A stretch of 6,927 nt of DNA from Polaribacter sp. Lineage in GTDB: Bacteria; Bacteroidota; Bacteroidia; Flavobacteriales; Flavobacteriaceae. Positions 1 through 6,237 of this stretch are shown here, one piece after another. The stretch lies in the NCBI GenBank assembly GCA_003537695.1, contig DPRC01000148.1, positions 14,325 through 21,251 on the forward strand. The letters are read 5' to 3'. The position numbers were made by a program, and so were the translations under genes. The notes under the pieces are model-generated. The model ran no database searches and was not told the DNA's origin. It saw nothing but the letters and a program-made list of their open reading frames with translations. Position 1 is the first letter of the stretch; each line of letters begins with the position of its first letter.

Positions 1-415
1 TATTTGGAAACTTGGATTGGGGTATGAAATGCCTTGTGGACCCGTGGATGCCATGAATCCTATTAAAGTAGCAGAAGCGATTGACGAAGCGATACAGAGA
101 GCAAGACGCGGAGATGGTCCTACATTCTTAGAAATGAAAACCTACCGTTACAGAGGCCATTCGATGTCCGATGCACAACAATATAGAACAAAAGACGAAG
201 TAGAAGAATACAAGAAAATTGATCCGATAACACAGATATTAGATGTTATCAAGGAGAAAGAGTACGCTACTGCAGCAGAAATTGCAAGCATCGAAAAAGA
301 TGTAAAAGCAAGGGTAAAAGAATGTGAGCAATTTGCAGAAGATTCTCCATACCCAGAGCCGCAGCAAATGTATGATATGGTATATGAACAAGAAGATTAT
401 CCCTTTATAAGTTAA
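1..415 (+). CDS. pdhA: Pyruvate dehydrogenase E1 component, alpha subunit (3' end only)
   Basis: This is the C-terminal part (137 codons from base 2, frame open to the left edge) of the thiamine-diphosphate-dependent E1-alpha subunit, which decarboxylates pyruvate and passes the acetyl group to lipoyl-E2. The visible protein begins IWKLGLGYEMPCGPVDAMNP. It carries the conserved segment TYRYRGHSMSDAQQYRTKDE, the E1-alpha loop that lies near the cofactor and, in mammalian E1-alpha, contains the regulatory phosphoserines. The first ATG/TTG in the visible part is not the true start, because the family sequence continues upstream. The stop codon lies 3 bases before the E2 start, so the two genes are surely one operon and perhaps translationally coupled. 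No E1-beta gene lies between them; in flavobacteria E1-beta is usually encoded elsewhere. Identification is firm; only the 5' part is missing. Confidence 0.96.
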   Translation, partial: IWKLGLGYEMPCGPVDAMNPIKVAEAIDEAIQRARRGDGPTFLEMKTYRYRGHSMSDAQQYRTKDEVEEYKKIDPITQILDVIKEKEYATAAEIASIEKDVKARVKECEQFAEDSPYPEPQQMYDMVYEQEDYPFIS

Positions 416-418
416 AAT

Positions 419-2062
419 ATGGCTACAGTTATAAACATGCCGAGATTAAGCGACACCATGGAAGAAGGTGTTGTGGCAAAATGGTTAAAAAATGTTGGAG
501 ATAAAATTGAAGAAGGTGATATTTTAGCTGAAATTGAAACCGACAAAGCTACAATGGAATTCGAATCTTTCTACGAAGGAACCTTATTACATATTGGTAT
601 CCCCGAAGGAGGAAGTTCTCCAGTGGACGTTTTACTCGCAATCATAGGCGAAGAGGGCGAAGACATTTCTGCAATTATAAATAGCAACAATACCGATACA
701 AAAACGGAAGTTCTTGAGGAAGTTAAAGAAGAAAAAACGTCTGATTCAGATGCTTCAGATACCTCAGTTACAGTTCCCGAAGGAGTTGAAGTAATTACAA
801 TGCCTCGTTTGAGCGATACGATGACAGATGGTACTGTAGCTGCATGGTTGAAAAAAGTGGGTGACGTTGTTGGTGAAGGTGATATACTTGCTGAAATTGA
901 AACAGACAAAGCAACAATGGAGTTTGAATGTTTCTATGAAGGAACCATCTTATACATTGGTGTCCAAGAAGGAGAAACTGCTCCCGTAGACAGCTTATTA
1001 ACAATTATTGGTCCAGCCGGAACAGATGTTTCAGCAATTGTTGCCAATGCTGGTGCGTCAACTGATACTGCTGCACCTGAGAGCAAACCAACCGAAACGA
1101 AAACAGAAAAGCAAGAAGATAAAACGAAGGTTAAAGAAGCAACTGCTTCTAATACCACTGCCAATAATTCTAGTGGACGTATTTTTGCATCTCCACTAGC
1201 AAAGAAAATTGCTGCAGATAAAGGGATAAATATAGCAGATATTGCAGGTTCCGGTGAAAACGGAAGAATTACTAAAAAAGATGTAGAAAACTATACCCCT
1301 GTTGCTGCTCCTGTAAAAGAAGTTACCAGTAGTGAACCAGTTGCTACTGCTCCTGTAATGACATTTGTTGCTACTGGTGAAGAAAAGTCTGAAGAAATTA
1401 AAAATTCGCAAATGCGGAAAGCAATTGCAAAATCTTTGGGTACTTCTAAATTCTCTGCTCCAGATTTCAGTTTAAATATTGAAGTTGATATGGACAGTGC
1501 AATGGCTTCTAGAAAAACAATAAATGCAATACCAGAGACAAAGGTGTCTTTTAATGATATGGTTGTAAAAGCGTGTGCAATGGCCTTGCAGAAGCATCCA
1601 CAAGTAAATACTTCTTGGACAGATAACAACACAATTTACCATAGCCATATTCACGTTGGTGTTGCCGTTGCTGTTGATGACGGTTTGCTTGTACCTGTAG
1701 TAAAACACACCAATCAAATGAGTTTGACTCAAATTGGTGCTACGGTAAGAGATTTAGCTGGTAAGGCAAGAAAGAAGAAAATTAGTCCTGCAGAAATGCA
1801 AGGCAGTACCTTTACCGTTTCTAACTTAGGAATGTTTGGTATCGAAAACTTTACTTCTATCATCAATCAGCCAAACTCCGCTATTTTATCTGTTGGCGCA
1901 ATTGTTGAAAAACCCGTTGTTAAAAACGGACAAATTGTTGTTGGAAATACAATGAAATTAACCTTAACATGTGATCACAGAACTGTTGACGGTGCTGTGG
2001 GTGCTCAATTTTTACAAACTTTAAAAACGTTTATAGAAAACCCAGTTACAATGCTAGCTTAA
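419..2062 (+). CDS. pdhC: Pyruvate dehydrogenase E2: dihydrolipoamide acetyltransferase with two lipoyl domains
   Basis: This is the core enzyme of the pyruvate dehydrogenase complex (547 residues, cytoplasmic). It moves the acetyl group from its swinging lipoyl arm to CoA. Domain order: lipoyl domain 1 (about residues 3-80, lipoyl Lys43 in ETDKATMEFE); an acidic/Ser-Thr linker; lipoyl domain 2 (about 125-201, lipoyl Lys164 in the same motif); a Lys/Thr/Ala-rich linker; a peripheral subunit-binding domain (about 253-291, RIFASPLAKKIA...GSGENGRITKKDV); then the catalytic acyltransferase domain (about 325-547). The active-site motif HRTVDG (His520, Asp524) is intact. The ATG lies 3 bases after the pdhA stop with no clear Shine-Dalgarno sequence, which is normal in Bacteroidota; MATVINMPRLSDTM is the expected N-terminus of the first lipoyl domain. 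Pairing with pdhA supports pyruvate rather than another 2-oxoacid as substrate. The alternative symbol is aceF. A hairpin terminator follows. Confidence 0.96.
   Translation: MATVINMPRLSDTMEEGVVAKWLKNVGDKIEEGDILAEIETDKATMEFESFYEGTLLHIGIPEGGSSPVDVLLAIIGEEGEDISAIINSNNTDTKTEVLEEVKEEKTSDSDASDTSVTVPEGVEVITMPRLSDTMTDGTVAAWLKKVGDVVGEGDILAEIETDKATMEFECFYEGTILYIGVQEGETAPVDSLLTIIGPAGTDVSAIVANAGASTDTAAPESKPTETKTEKQEDKTKVKEATASNTTANNSSGRIFASPLAKKIAADKGINIADIAGSGENGRITKKDVENYTPVAAPVKEVTSSEPVATAPVMTFVATGEEKSEEIKNSQMRKAIAKSLGTSKFSAPDFSLNIEVDMDSAMASRKTINAIPETKVSFNDMVVKACAMALQKHPQVNTSWTDNNTIYHSHIHVGVAVAVDDGLLVPVVKHTNQMSLTQIGATVRDLAGKARKKKISPAEMQGSTFTVSNLGMFGIENFTSIINQPNSAILSVGAIVEKPVVKNGQIVVGNTMKLTLTCDHRTVDGAVGAQFLQTLKTFIENPVTMLA
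428..1042 (+). repeat. Tandem lipoyl-domain duplication inside pdhC
   Basis: Residues 4-87 (bases 428-679) and 125-208 (bases 791-1042) align without gaps. By hand count, 60 of 84 residues are identical. The run DILAEIETDKATMEFE is identical in both copies, but its DNA (518-565 against 881-928) differs at 7 of 48 bases, all synonymous. This points to an old duplication kept similar by selection rather than a recent copy. The unit is 363 bases, including the linker. Two or three lipoyl domains per chain are common in E2p proteins. Confidence 0.9.
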
Positions 2063-2084
2063 GTTTTATAAAACTGTAATTTAT

Positions 2085-2114
2085 AAAAAGCTCGCACTAT
2101 GCGGGCTTTTTTTT
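2085..2114 (+). terminator. Rho-independent terminator of the pdh operon
   Basis: An 11-bp stem (2085-2095 with 2101-2111) encloses the loop ACTAT and runs into eight T (2107-2114). One pair, 2092 with 2104, is U-G in plus-strand RNA but would be an A-C mismatch in minus-strand RNA, so the hairpin is complete only for transcription coming from pdhC. It starts 22 bases after the pdhC stop codon. Confidence 0.9.
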
Positions 2115-2128
2115 ATCTATTCTATTTC

Positions 2129-2815
2129 ATGAAAACCTTAGAAGAAAAACTAAAAAATCCTGTTTGGTATTCCTTAAATGAAACGCATCATAAGTTTCTT
2201 ATCGCTTATGATGGAGTTCAATTTTATCATCCAGATATTTGTATTTTCGGCTCATTTTTTGATCCGAGTAAAACAGCAAAAGCTTTAAATGCGTATGCTA
2301 AAATAGCAGACAAATTTTTTTTAGTATCAGAAAATGAAACACCAATTATAGACACTAATTACGTACTTCTGGAAAAAAAAATTGAAGGTTGCCAAATGAT
2401 TTTAGAGGAATTTGTCGACTTTAAAATAACAGAAGATATTGTTTTATTAACAGCAGAACACATGGATGAGGTGCATGCTTTAATATGGCTGGTGATGCCA
2501 GGTTTTTACCGGAAAAGGGGTTTTGAGATGGGTACGTATTTTGGTATTTACAAAGACGATACATTAGTTTCTATTACGGGGCAACGAATGCAAACTGATG
2601 ATTTCGTAGAGATAAGTGGTGTTGTAACGCACCCAGATCATACTAGAAATGGATATGCACGGCAGTTGATTGCACATACAACTAAAGAGATTTTAAAAGA
2701 AAAAAAACTACCTATTTTACACACAAATAAGGGAAATCCTGCAATTCCTCTTTATGAAAAACTTGGATATAAATTGACAAGAGATATGAATTGGTGGTTG
2801 TATCGAAAAAAATAA
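2129..2815 (+). CDS. GNAT-family (FR47-like) N-acetyltransferase, substrate unknown
   Basis: A 228-residue protein that probably transfers an acetyl group from acetyl-CoA to an amine; the acceptor is not known. The C-terminal half (about residues 105-225) is the GNAT fold. Motif A runs from the strand EISGVVTHPDH into the acetyl-CoA pyrophosphate loop TRNGYARQL (172-180), followed by a helix. The later segment HTNKGNPAIPLYEKLGYK (198-215) is the usual GNAT motif B region. The N-terminal half (about 1-100) is less conserved, with an LxxxFYHPDICIF-like stretch, as in FR47-type proteins. The start chosen is the ATG at 2129 (MKTLEEKLKN). The in-frame ATG at 2099 lies in the loop of the preceding terminator hairpin and would add the hydrophobic MRAFFYLFYF, which looks like translated terminator. 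There is no Shine-Dalgarno sequence and no recognisable promoter between terminator and start, so expression may depend on read-through from pdhC or on a promoter inside its 3' end. Confidence 0.85.
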   Translation: MKTLEEKLKNPVWYSLNETHHKFLIAYDGVQFYHPDICIFGSFFDPSKTAKALNAYAKIADKFFLVSENETPIIDTNYVLLEKKIEGCQMILEEFVDFKITEDIVLLTAEHMDEVHALIWLVMPGFYRKRGFEMGTYFGIYKDDTLVSITGQRMQTDDFVEISGVVTHPDHTRNGYARQLIAHTTKEILKEKKLPILHTNKGNPAIPLYEKLGYKLTRDMNWWLYRKK

Positions 2816-2844
2816 AAATCAATATTTGGTTCTTATTATCTCAT

Positions 2845-2877
2845 AAAAAATGCCTTGACAATTTATCAAGGCATTTT
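2845..2877. terminator. Bidirectional terminator between convergent genes
   Basis: A perfect 12-bp stem (2847-2858 with 2866-2877) surrounds a 7-base loop. It has a T run at the end of the right arm on the plus strand (2874-2877) and a six-A run on the left (2845-2850) that reads as T6 on the minus strand. It lies 31 bases after the GNAT stop and 26 bases beyond the stop of the minus-strand gene, so it can serve both. The longer T run is on the minus-strand side. Confidence 0.88.
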
Positions 2878-2903
2878 AATTATAATCAGTAAAATACGGT
2901 ACA

Positions 2904-3638
2904 CTATATCTTCGTAGTTACGCTCTTTGTAACGATGTTCATCTCCATTCCGTTTGTTTTTAAGGACATTTCTATGCTGGCCTTTTCCTGAATACCCATT
3001 TCGATATCCACGATTAAGTCACCTGTGACGTCGCCTTCGCCAATACCCGAAACAGTTCCGGTTACATCGATGTATACCTTTCCATTTTCAATTTTAGAAA
3101 CCGTATAAATAGTTTTCACTTCCATTCCCTGCTGATTCGTAGCGTCTTCCCAAGAAGAGCCCACAGCAACCTTTTCTTTCGGATATTTAATCCCTTTCGC
3201 TTGGTTTGTAAATTGATCCATTGCCGGAGATTCAGGTTCAACTTTTGTTTCTAAAACCTCTCCTTCTGCAGACATTTTAGAAAAAATAGTAGCTAACATC
3301 ATTGGATCAAGCTGTTGTTTCATCATTTTACCCATTTCATCTAAATCAGCTGGATCTTTCGAAGAATCAAAGCTCATAACCATGCCCCCTTGCAACATAT
3401 TCATATTTACAGCCTTTATTTTGGACTCAGTGCTAAATACCTCATCCACTTTACCTGTAATAGTCATGTCCATTCGAATCTTCATATCCATGCCTCCTTG
3501 AGCACCCATATTTTGAGAAACATTTTGTTCTACTAGTAATACATCTCCTACCTCATAATTAAGTCTTAATAAAACACTTTCTTGAGCAACAGCCATAAAT
3601 GTGGTCGAAAACACAAATAAAAATAACAATTTTTTCAT
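2904..3638 (-). CDS. Exported methionine-rich protein of unknown function (DUF6263-like)
   Basis: A 244-residue protein with a clear Sec signal peptide: MKK, a hydrophobic core LLFLFVFSTTF, then a likely signal peptidase I cut after AVA (residue 18), leaving QESVLL. There is no lipobox and no cysteine anywhere, so it is probably a soluble periplasmic protein; no sorting domain is evident at the C-terminus. The mature part is predicted mostly beta-strand from its alternating polar/hydrophobic pattern, with many methionines in hydrophobic positions (about 23 by hand count; for example MDMKIRMDMTI and VNMNMLQGGMVM). The opening LRLNYEVGDVLLVEQN and the later YPKEKVAVGSSWED resemble the Bacteroidota family DUF6263, but I assign this only from memory of the pattern. 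No function is known. It is preceded by an AT-rich 183-base gap and ends at the bidirectional terminator, so it is probably monocistronic. Confidence 0.85.
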   Translation of the reverse strand: MKKLLFLFVFSTTFMAVAQESVLLRLNYEVGDVLLVEQNVSQNMGAQGGMDMKIRMDMTITGKVDEVFSTESKIKAVNMNMLQGGMVMSFDSSKDPADLDEMGKMMKQQLDPMMLATIFSKMSAEGEVLETKVEPESPAMDQFTNQAKGIKYPKEKVAVGSSWEDATNQQGMEVKTIYTVSKIENGKVYIDVTGTVSGIGEGDVTGDLIVDIEMGIQEKASIEMSLKTNGMEMNIVTKSVTTKI

Positions 3639-3764
3639 CTTTTAAATTTTAATTAATATTGATTTCTAAAACACTAAAATAGTTCTAATAACTAATATAA
3701 ATAAATATTATAGCACTTTGTTCTTTCAAAAAAATCGGAGACAGTTGCACCATATTCAGAGCAC

Positions 3765-3795
3765 AAAAAAAACGCTCGAAAGCTTCGAACGTTTT
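3765..3795 (-). terminator. Rho-independent terminator of the second E2 gene
   Basis: The stem is 3784-3795 with 3769-3780 (12 bp) around a 3-base loop, followed on the minus strand by eight T (complement of A at 3765-3772). The pair between 3775 and 3790 is U-G in minus-strand RNA but a C-A mismatch on the plus strand, which fixes the orientation. It lies 26 bases beyond the stop codon of the gene at 3822-5147. Confidence 0.9.
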
Positions 3796-3821
3796 GTTTA
3801 TTATATAGATATTCTTCTGTA

Positions 3822-5147
3822 CTAGAAATCTTGATTCAAATCCCAAGCCTCTAAAATCTCTTTTAAAGTTTTGATAAACATTCCTCCCAAAGCACCGTTT
3901 ACGACCCTATGATCATAAGAATGGGACACAAACATTTTCTGTCGAATTCCTATAAAATCTCCTTCTGGTGTTTCGATCACTGCGGGTACTTTTCTGATAG
4001 CACCCAGCGCTAAAATAGCAACTTGCGGTTGATTGATGATTGGAGTACCCATTATAGAGCCAAAGCTACCAATATTTGTTACAGTGTAGGTTCCTCCTTG
4101 GATATCATCTGGCTTCAGTGCATTGTTTCTTGCCCTTGTTGCCAAATCATTTACTGCTTTCGTCATTCCCACTAAATTTAATTGATCTGCATTTTTAATT
4201 ACAGGAACAATTAGATTTCCATCGGACAAGGCTGCTGCCATCCCTAAATTAATGTTTTTCTTTTTAATGATGTGTTCACCGTCCATGGCGATATTAATCA
4301 TTGGATACTTTCTTATAGTAGCCGCAACTGCGTGCATCAAAATTGGTGTAAAAGTTAACTTTTCCCCTTCTCTTGCTAAGAAAGCGTCCTTGACCTTTGT
4401 TCTCCATTTTACAATGTTGGTGACATCAATCTCTATAAAAGACTGCACATGTGCTGCCGTTTGAAGAGAGCTTACCATATGTTTGGAGACTAACTTACCC
4501 ATTCTACTCATCTCCAATACCTCATCCTCTCCATTTACGGAAACAGGCGCTGCTTTTTGCACTTCCTTCAACACTGGTGCTGTTTTATTTTTCTTAACGT
4601 CTGGCACAACAACTGCTTTTGGAGCAGGCTTCCCGTCATTTATGTATGCTAAAATATCTTCTTTAGTTACTCTGCCATCTTTACCCGAACCGGATATAGT
4701 TTCTAACTCTTCAATAGCAATGCCCTCTGTTTGTGCAATATTTCTGACCAAAGGCGAGTAAAATTTACCCGAGTCTGAAGTTTTAGAAATGGGTCCAGCA
4801 ACCACTTCAATTCCCTTTTCAATTGTTTTTTCTACTTCAGCTACTTGCCCATTCTCCTCAGCACTTGCAGTCTCAGTAACTTCACTTTCTTCGTCTTCCC
4901 CTTCACCTACTATTTCAATGATTGCAATGGTTTCTCCAACAGCTACAATATCGTCTTTATGGTATAAAATTTCAAGCAGCGTTCCGGCTACCTCAGAGGG
5001 CACCTCAGAATCTACTTTATCCGTAGCGATTTCTACAACAGCCTCATCTAATTCAATGGTATCTCCAACTTCTTTTAGCCAAGAAGTTATGGTTGCTTCC
5101 GCAACACTTTCTCCCATTTTTGGTAACTTTAATTCAAATCTTGCCAT
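3822..5147 (-). CDS. 2-oxoacid dehydrogenase E2 acyltransferase, single lipoyl domain, probably branched-chain type (BkdB-like)
   Basis: A 441-residue dihydrolipoamide acyltransferase, transferring an acyl group from lipoamide to CoA in a 2-oxoacid dehydrogenase complex. Domains: lipoyl (about residues 3-80, lipoyl Lys44 in EIATDKVDSEVPSE); an acidic linker (82-112); peripheral subunit-binding domain (about 128-169, KFYSPLVRNIA...GSGKDGRVTKEDI); a Pro/Ala/Lys linker; and the catalytic domain (about 207-435). The TDKVDSEVPSE lipoyl motif and the segment TNIGSFGSIMGTPIINQP resemble branched-chain E2 (BkdB) more than PdhC or SucB, so a branched-chain substrate is likely but not proven. The catalytic motif reads HRVVNG (His413, Asn417), with Asn where HxxxDG normally has Asp. 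The ATG at 5147 gives the expected N-terminus and is preceded by purine-rich AAAAAAGAGATAAA. No E1 or E3 gene adjoins it; it is a separate transcription unit with its own promoter and terminator. Confidence 0.92.
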   Translation of the reverse strand: MARFELKLPKMGESVAEATITSWLKEVGDTIELDEAVVEIATDKVDSEVPSEVAGTLLEILYHKDDIVAVGETIAIIEIVGEGEDEESEVTETASAEENGQVAEVEKTIEKGIEVVAGPISKTSDSGKFYSPLVRNIAQTEGIAIEELETISGSGKDGRVTKEDILAYINDGKPAPKAVVVPDVKKNKTAPVLKEVQKAAPVSVNGEDEVLEMSRMGKLVSKHMVSSLQTAAHVQSFIEIDVTNIVKWRTKVKDAFLAREGEKLTFTPILMHAVAATIRKYPMINIAMDGEHIIKKKNINLGMAAALSDGNLIVPVIKNADQLNLVGMTKAVNDLATRARNNALKPDDIQGGTYTVTNIGSFGSIMGTPIINQPQVAILALGAIRKVPAVIETPEGDFIGIRQKMFVSHSYDHRVVNGALGGMFIKTLKEILEAWDLNQDF

Positions 5148-5169
5148 TTTATCTCTTTTTTCCAGATTG

Positions 5170-5198
5170 CAAAAGTACTAAAAAACGATGACTGCAAA
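5170..5198 (-). promoter_or_regulatory. Bacteroidota-type promoter for the second E2 gene
   Basis: Read on the minus strand, TACTTTTG (5177 to 5170) matches the Bacteroidota -7 consensus TAnnTTTG. TTTG (5198 to 5195) lies 17 bases upstream in the place of the -33 element. Transcription would start near 5164, giving a leader of only about 17 bases before the ATG at 5147. Bacteroidota promoters commonly have slightly longer spacing (about 19-21), so the -33 box is less sure than the -7 box. Confidence 0.6.
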
Positions 5199-5334
5199 CT
5201 ACTTTTTAATATTAAAAATAACCTAAGGACTCTTTGTTTTTTGTATTATCCGTAATTATAAGCTTTAAAATAAATAAAATTTATTAAAAAAACTAAATTA
5301 TAGTCACTTTGCTATTAATATGATAATTTATTTA

Positions 5335-6237
5335 CTAAATCCATTCTCTCGGATTTAATAAAACATCTAAAAGTTTTGCTTCTTCAGAGTTGTTTTCTGG
5401 ATGGTGGTTATATTTCCATTGCACAATTGGCGGCAAACTCATCAAAATACTCTCTATTCTTCCATTGGTTCGCAAACCGAAAAGCGTTCCTCTATCGTGC
5501 ACTAAATTAAATTCTACATACCTTCCTCTCCTCACTTCCTGCCAATCTTTGTGCATTTTTGTGAATTTTTTTTCCTTTCTACCTTCAACAATAGGAACAT
5601 AACTTTCTAAGAAACTATTGCCAATTTCAGTAACAAAATTATATCGGTCTTTAATTGAAAAATCATCCGTTTCTTTTAGATAATCAAAAAACAATCCCCC
5701 AACTCCTCTGGCTTCCTTTCTGTGAACATTCCAGAAATACGTGTCGCATGTTTTTTTAAAGTTTGGATAAAATGCTAAATGATGTTTGTCGCAAGCAGTT
5801 TTACAAACCGTGTGAAAATGCGTTGCATCTTCCTCAAAAAGATAGTATGGAGTTAAATCCTGCCCACCACCAAACCATTGTGTTACGATATTTCCTGCTG
5901 CATCATACATTTCAAAATAGCGCCAATTTGCGTGAACAGTAGGAACAAAAGGATTTACTGGATGCATTACAAGACTCAATCCACAAGCAAAAAAATTTCC
6001 TTCCTTCACTTTAAATTGAGTTCTTAATACTTCCGGTAATTCTCCATGAACTGCAGAAATATTCACACCTCCTTTTTCAAAAATTGCGCCATTTTCAATG
6101 ACCCGTGTTCTTCCTCCTCCCCCTTCTTCTCTCTCCCAAATATCTTCCTCAAATTTGGCAGTCCCATCAACTTCCTCTAATTTAGAAGTAATTTGATCTT
6201 GCAAATTTTCTATGTACTTATAAAACTGATCTTTCAT
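5335..6237 (-). CDS. hemF: Oxygen-dependent coproporphyrinogen III oxidase
   Basis: HemF (300 residues, the usual length) oxidatively decarboxylates two propionate side chains of coproporphyrinogen III to vinyl groups with O2, giving protoporphyrinogen IX in haem synthesis; the enzyme is soluble and dimeric. Signatures seen are EREEGGGGRTRVIENGAIFE (36-54), SLVMHPVNPFVPTVHANWR (88-106), WFGGGQDLTPYYLFEEDATH (121-140), the HRKEARGVGGLFFDY stretch (172-186) and EFNLVHDRGTLFGLRTNGR (242-260), followed by ESILMSLPP. His92, His102, His142 and His172 have about the spacing of the conserved histidines of E. coli HemF, so the enzyme should be active. The ATG at 6237 gives the standard N-terminus and lies inside the upstream EI24-family gene (20-base overlap), implying one transcript and coupled translation. 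The enzyme needs oxygen, so an aerobic lifestyle is implied. No convincing terminator follows the stop at 5335. Confidence 0.97.
   Translation of the reverse strand: MKDQFYKYIENLQDQITSKLEEVDGTAKFEEDIWEREEGGGGRTRVIENGAIFEKGGVNISAVHGELPEVLRTQFKVKEGNFFACGLSLVMHPVNPFVPTVHANWRYFEMYDAAGNIVTQWFGGGQDLTPYYLFEEDATHFHTVCKTACDKHHLAFYPNFKKTCDTYFWNVHRKEARGVGGLFFDYLKETDDFSIKDRYNFVTEIGNSFLESYVPIVEGRKEKKFTKMHKDWQEVRRGRYVEFNLVHDRGTLFGLRTNGRIESILMSLPPIVQWKYNHHPENNSEEAKLLDVLLNPREWI

Noticed and set aside
17..415. TTG at 17 as the start of a 132-residue gene
   Set aside because: The frame is open to the window edge and upstream residues IWKLG match E1-alpha, so this is the tail of pdhA.
2099..2128. ATG at 2099 as the GNAT start
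   Set aside because: It lies in the loop and right arm of the pdh terminator; the added residues are a hydrophobic reading of the T-rich hairpin. The ATG at 2129 fits better.
3674..3681. Possible promoter of the DUF6263-like gene (TATTTTAG on the minus strand)
   Set aside because: One mismatch to TAnnTTTG and no TTG at the right distance; in such AT-rich DNA this is not convincing.
4789..5181. 130-residue plus-strand open frame opposite the second E2
   Set aside because: Its low-complexity Ser/Thr content mirrors the acidic lipoyl and linker region on the other strand; there is no recognisable domain and no promoter. The same holds for the open frames at 4252-4464, 4483-4761 and those opposite or inside pdhC and hemF.
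5269..5285. Possible terminator after hemF (AATAAAT/ATTTATT stem)
   Set aside because: A 7-bp stem made only of A-T pairs with no proper T run on the minus strand; too weak to call.
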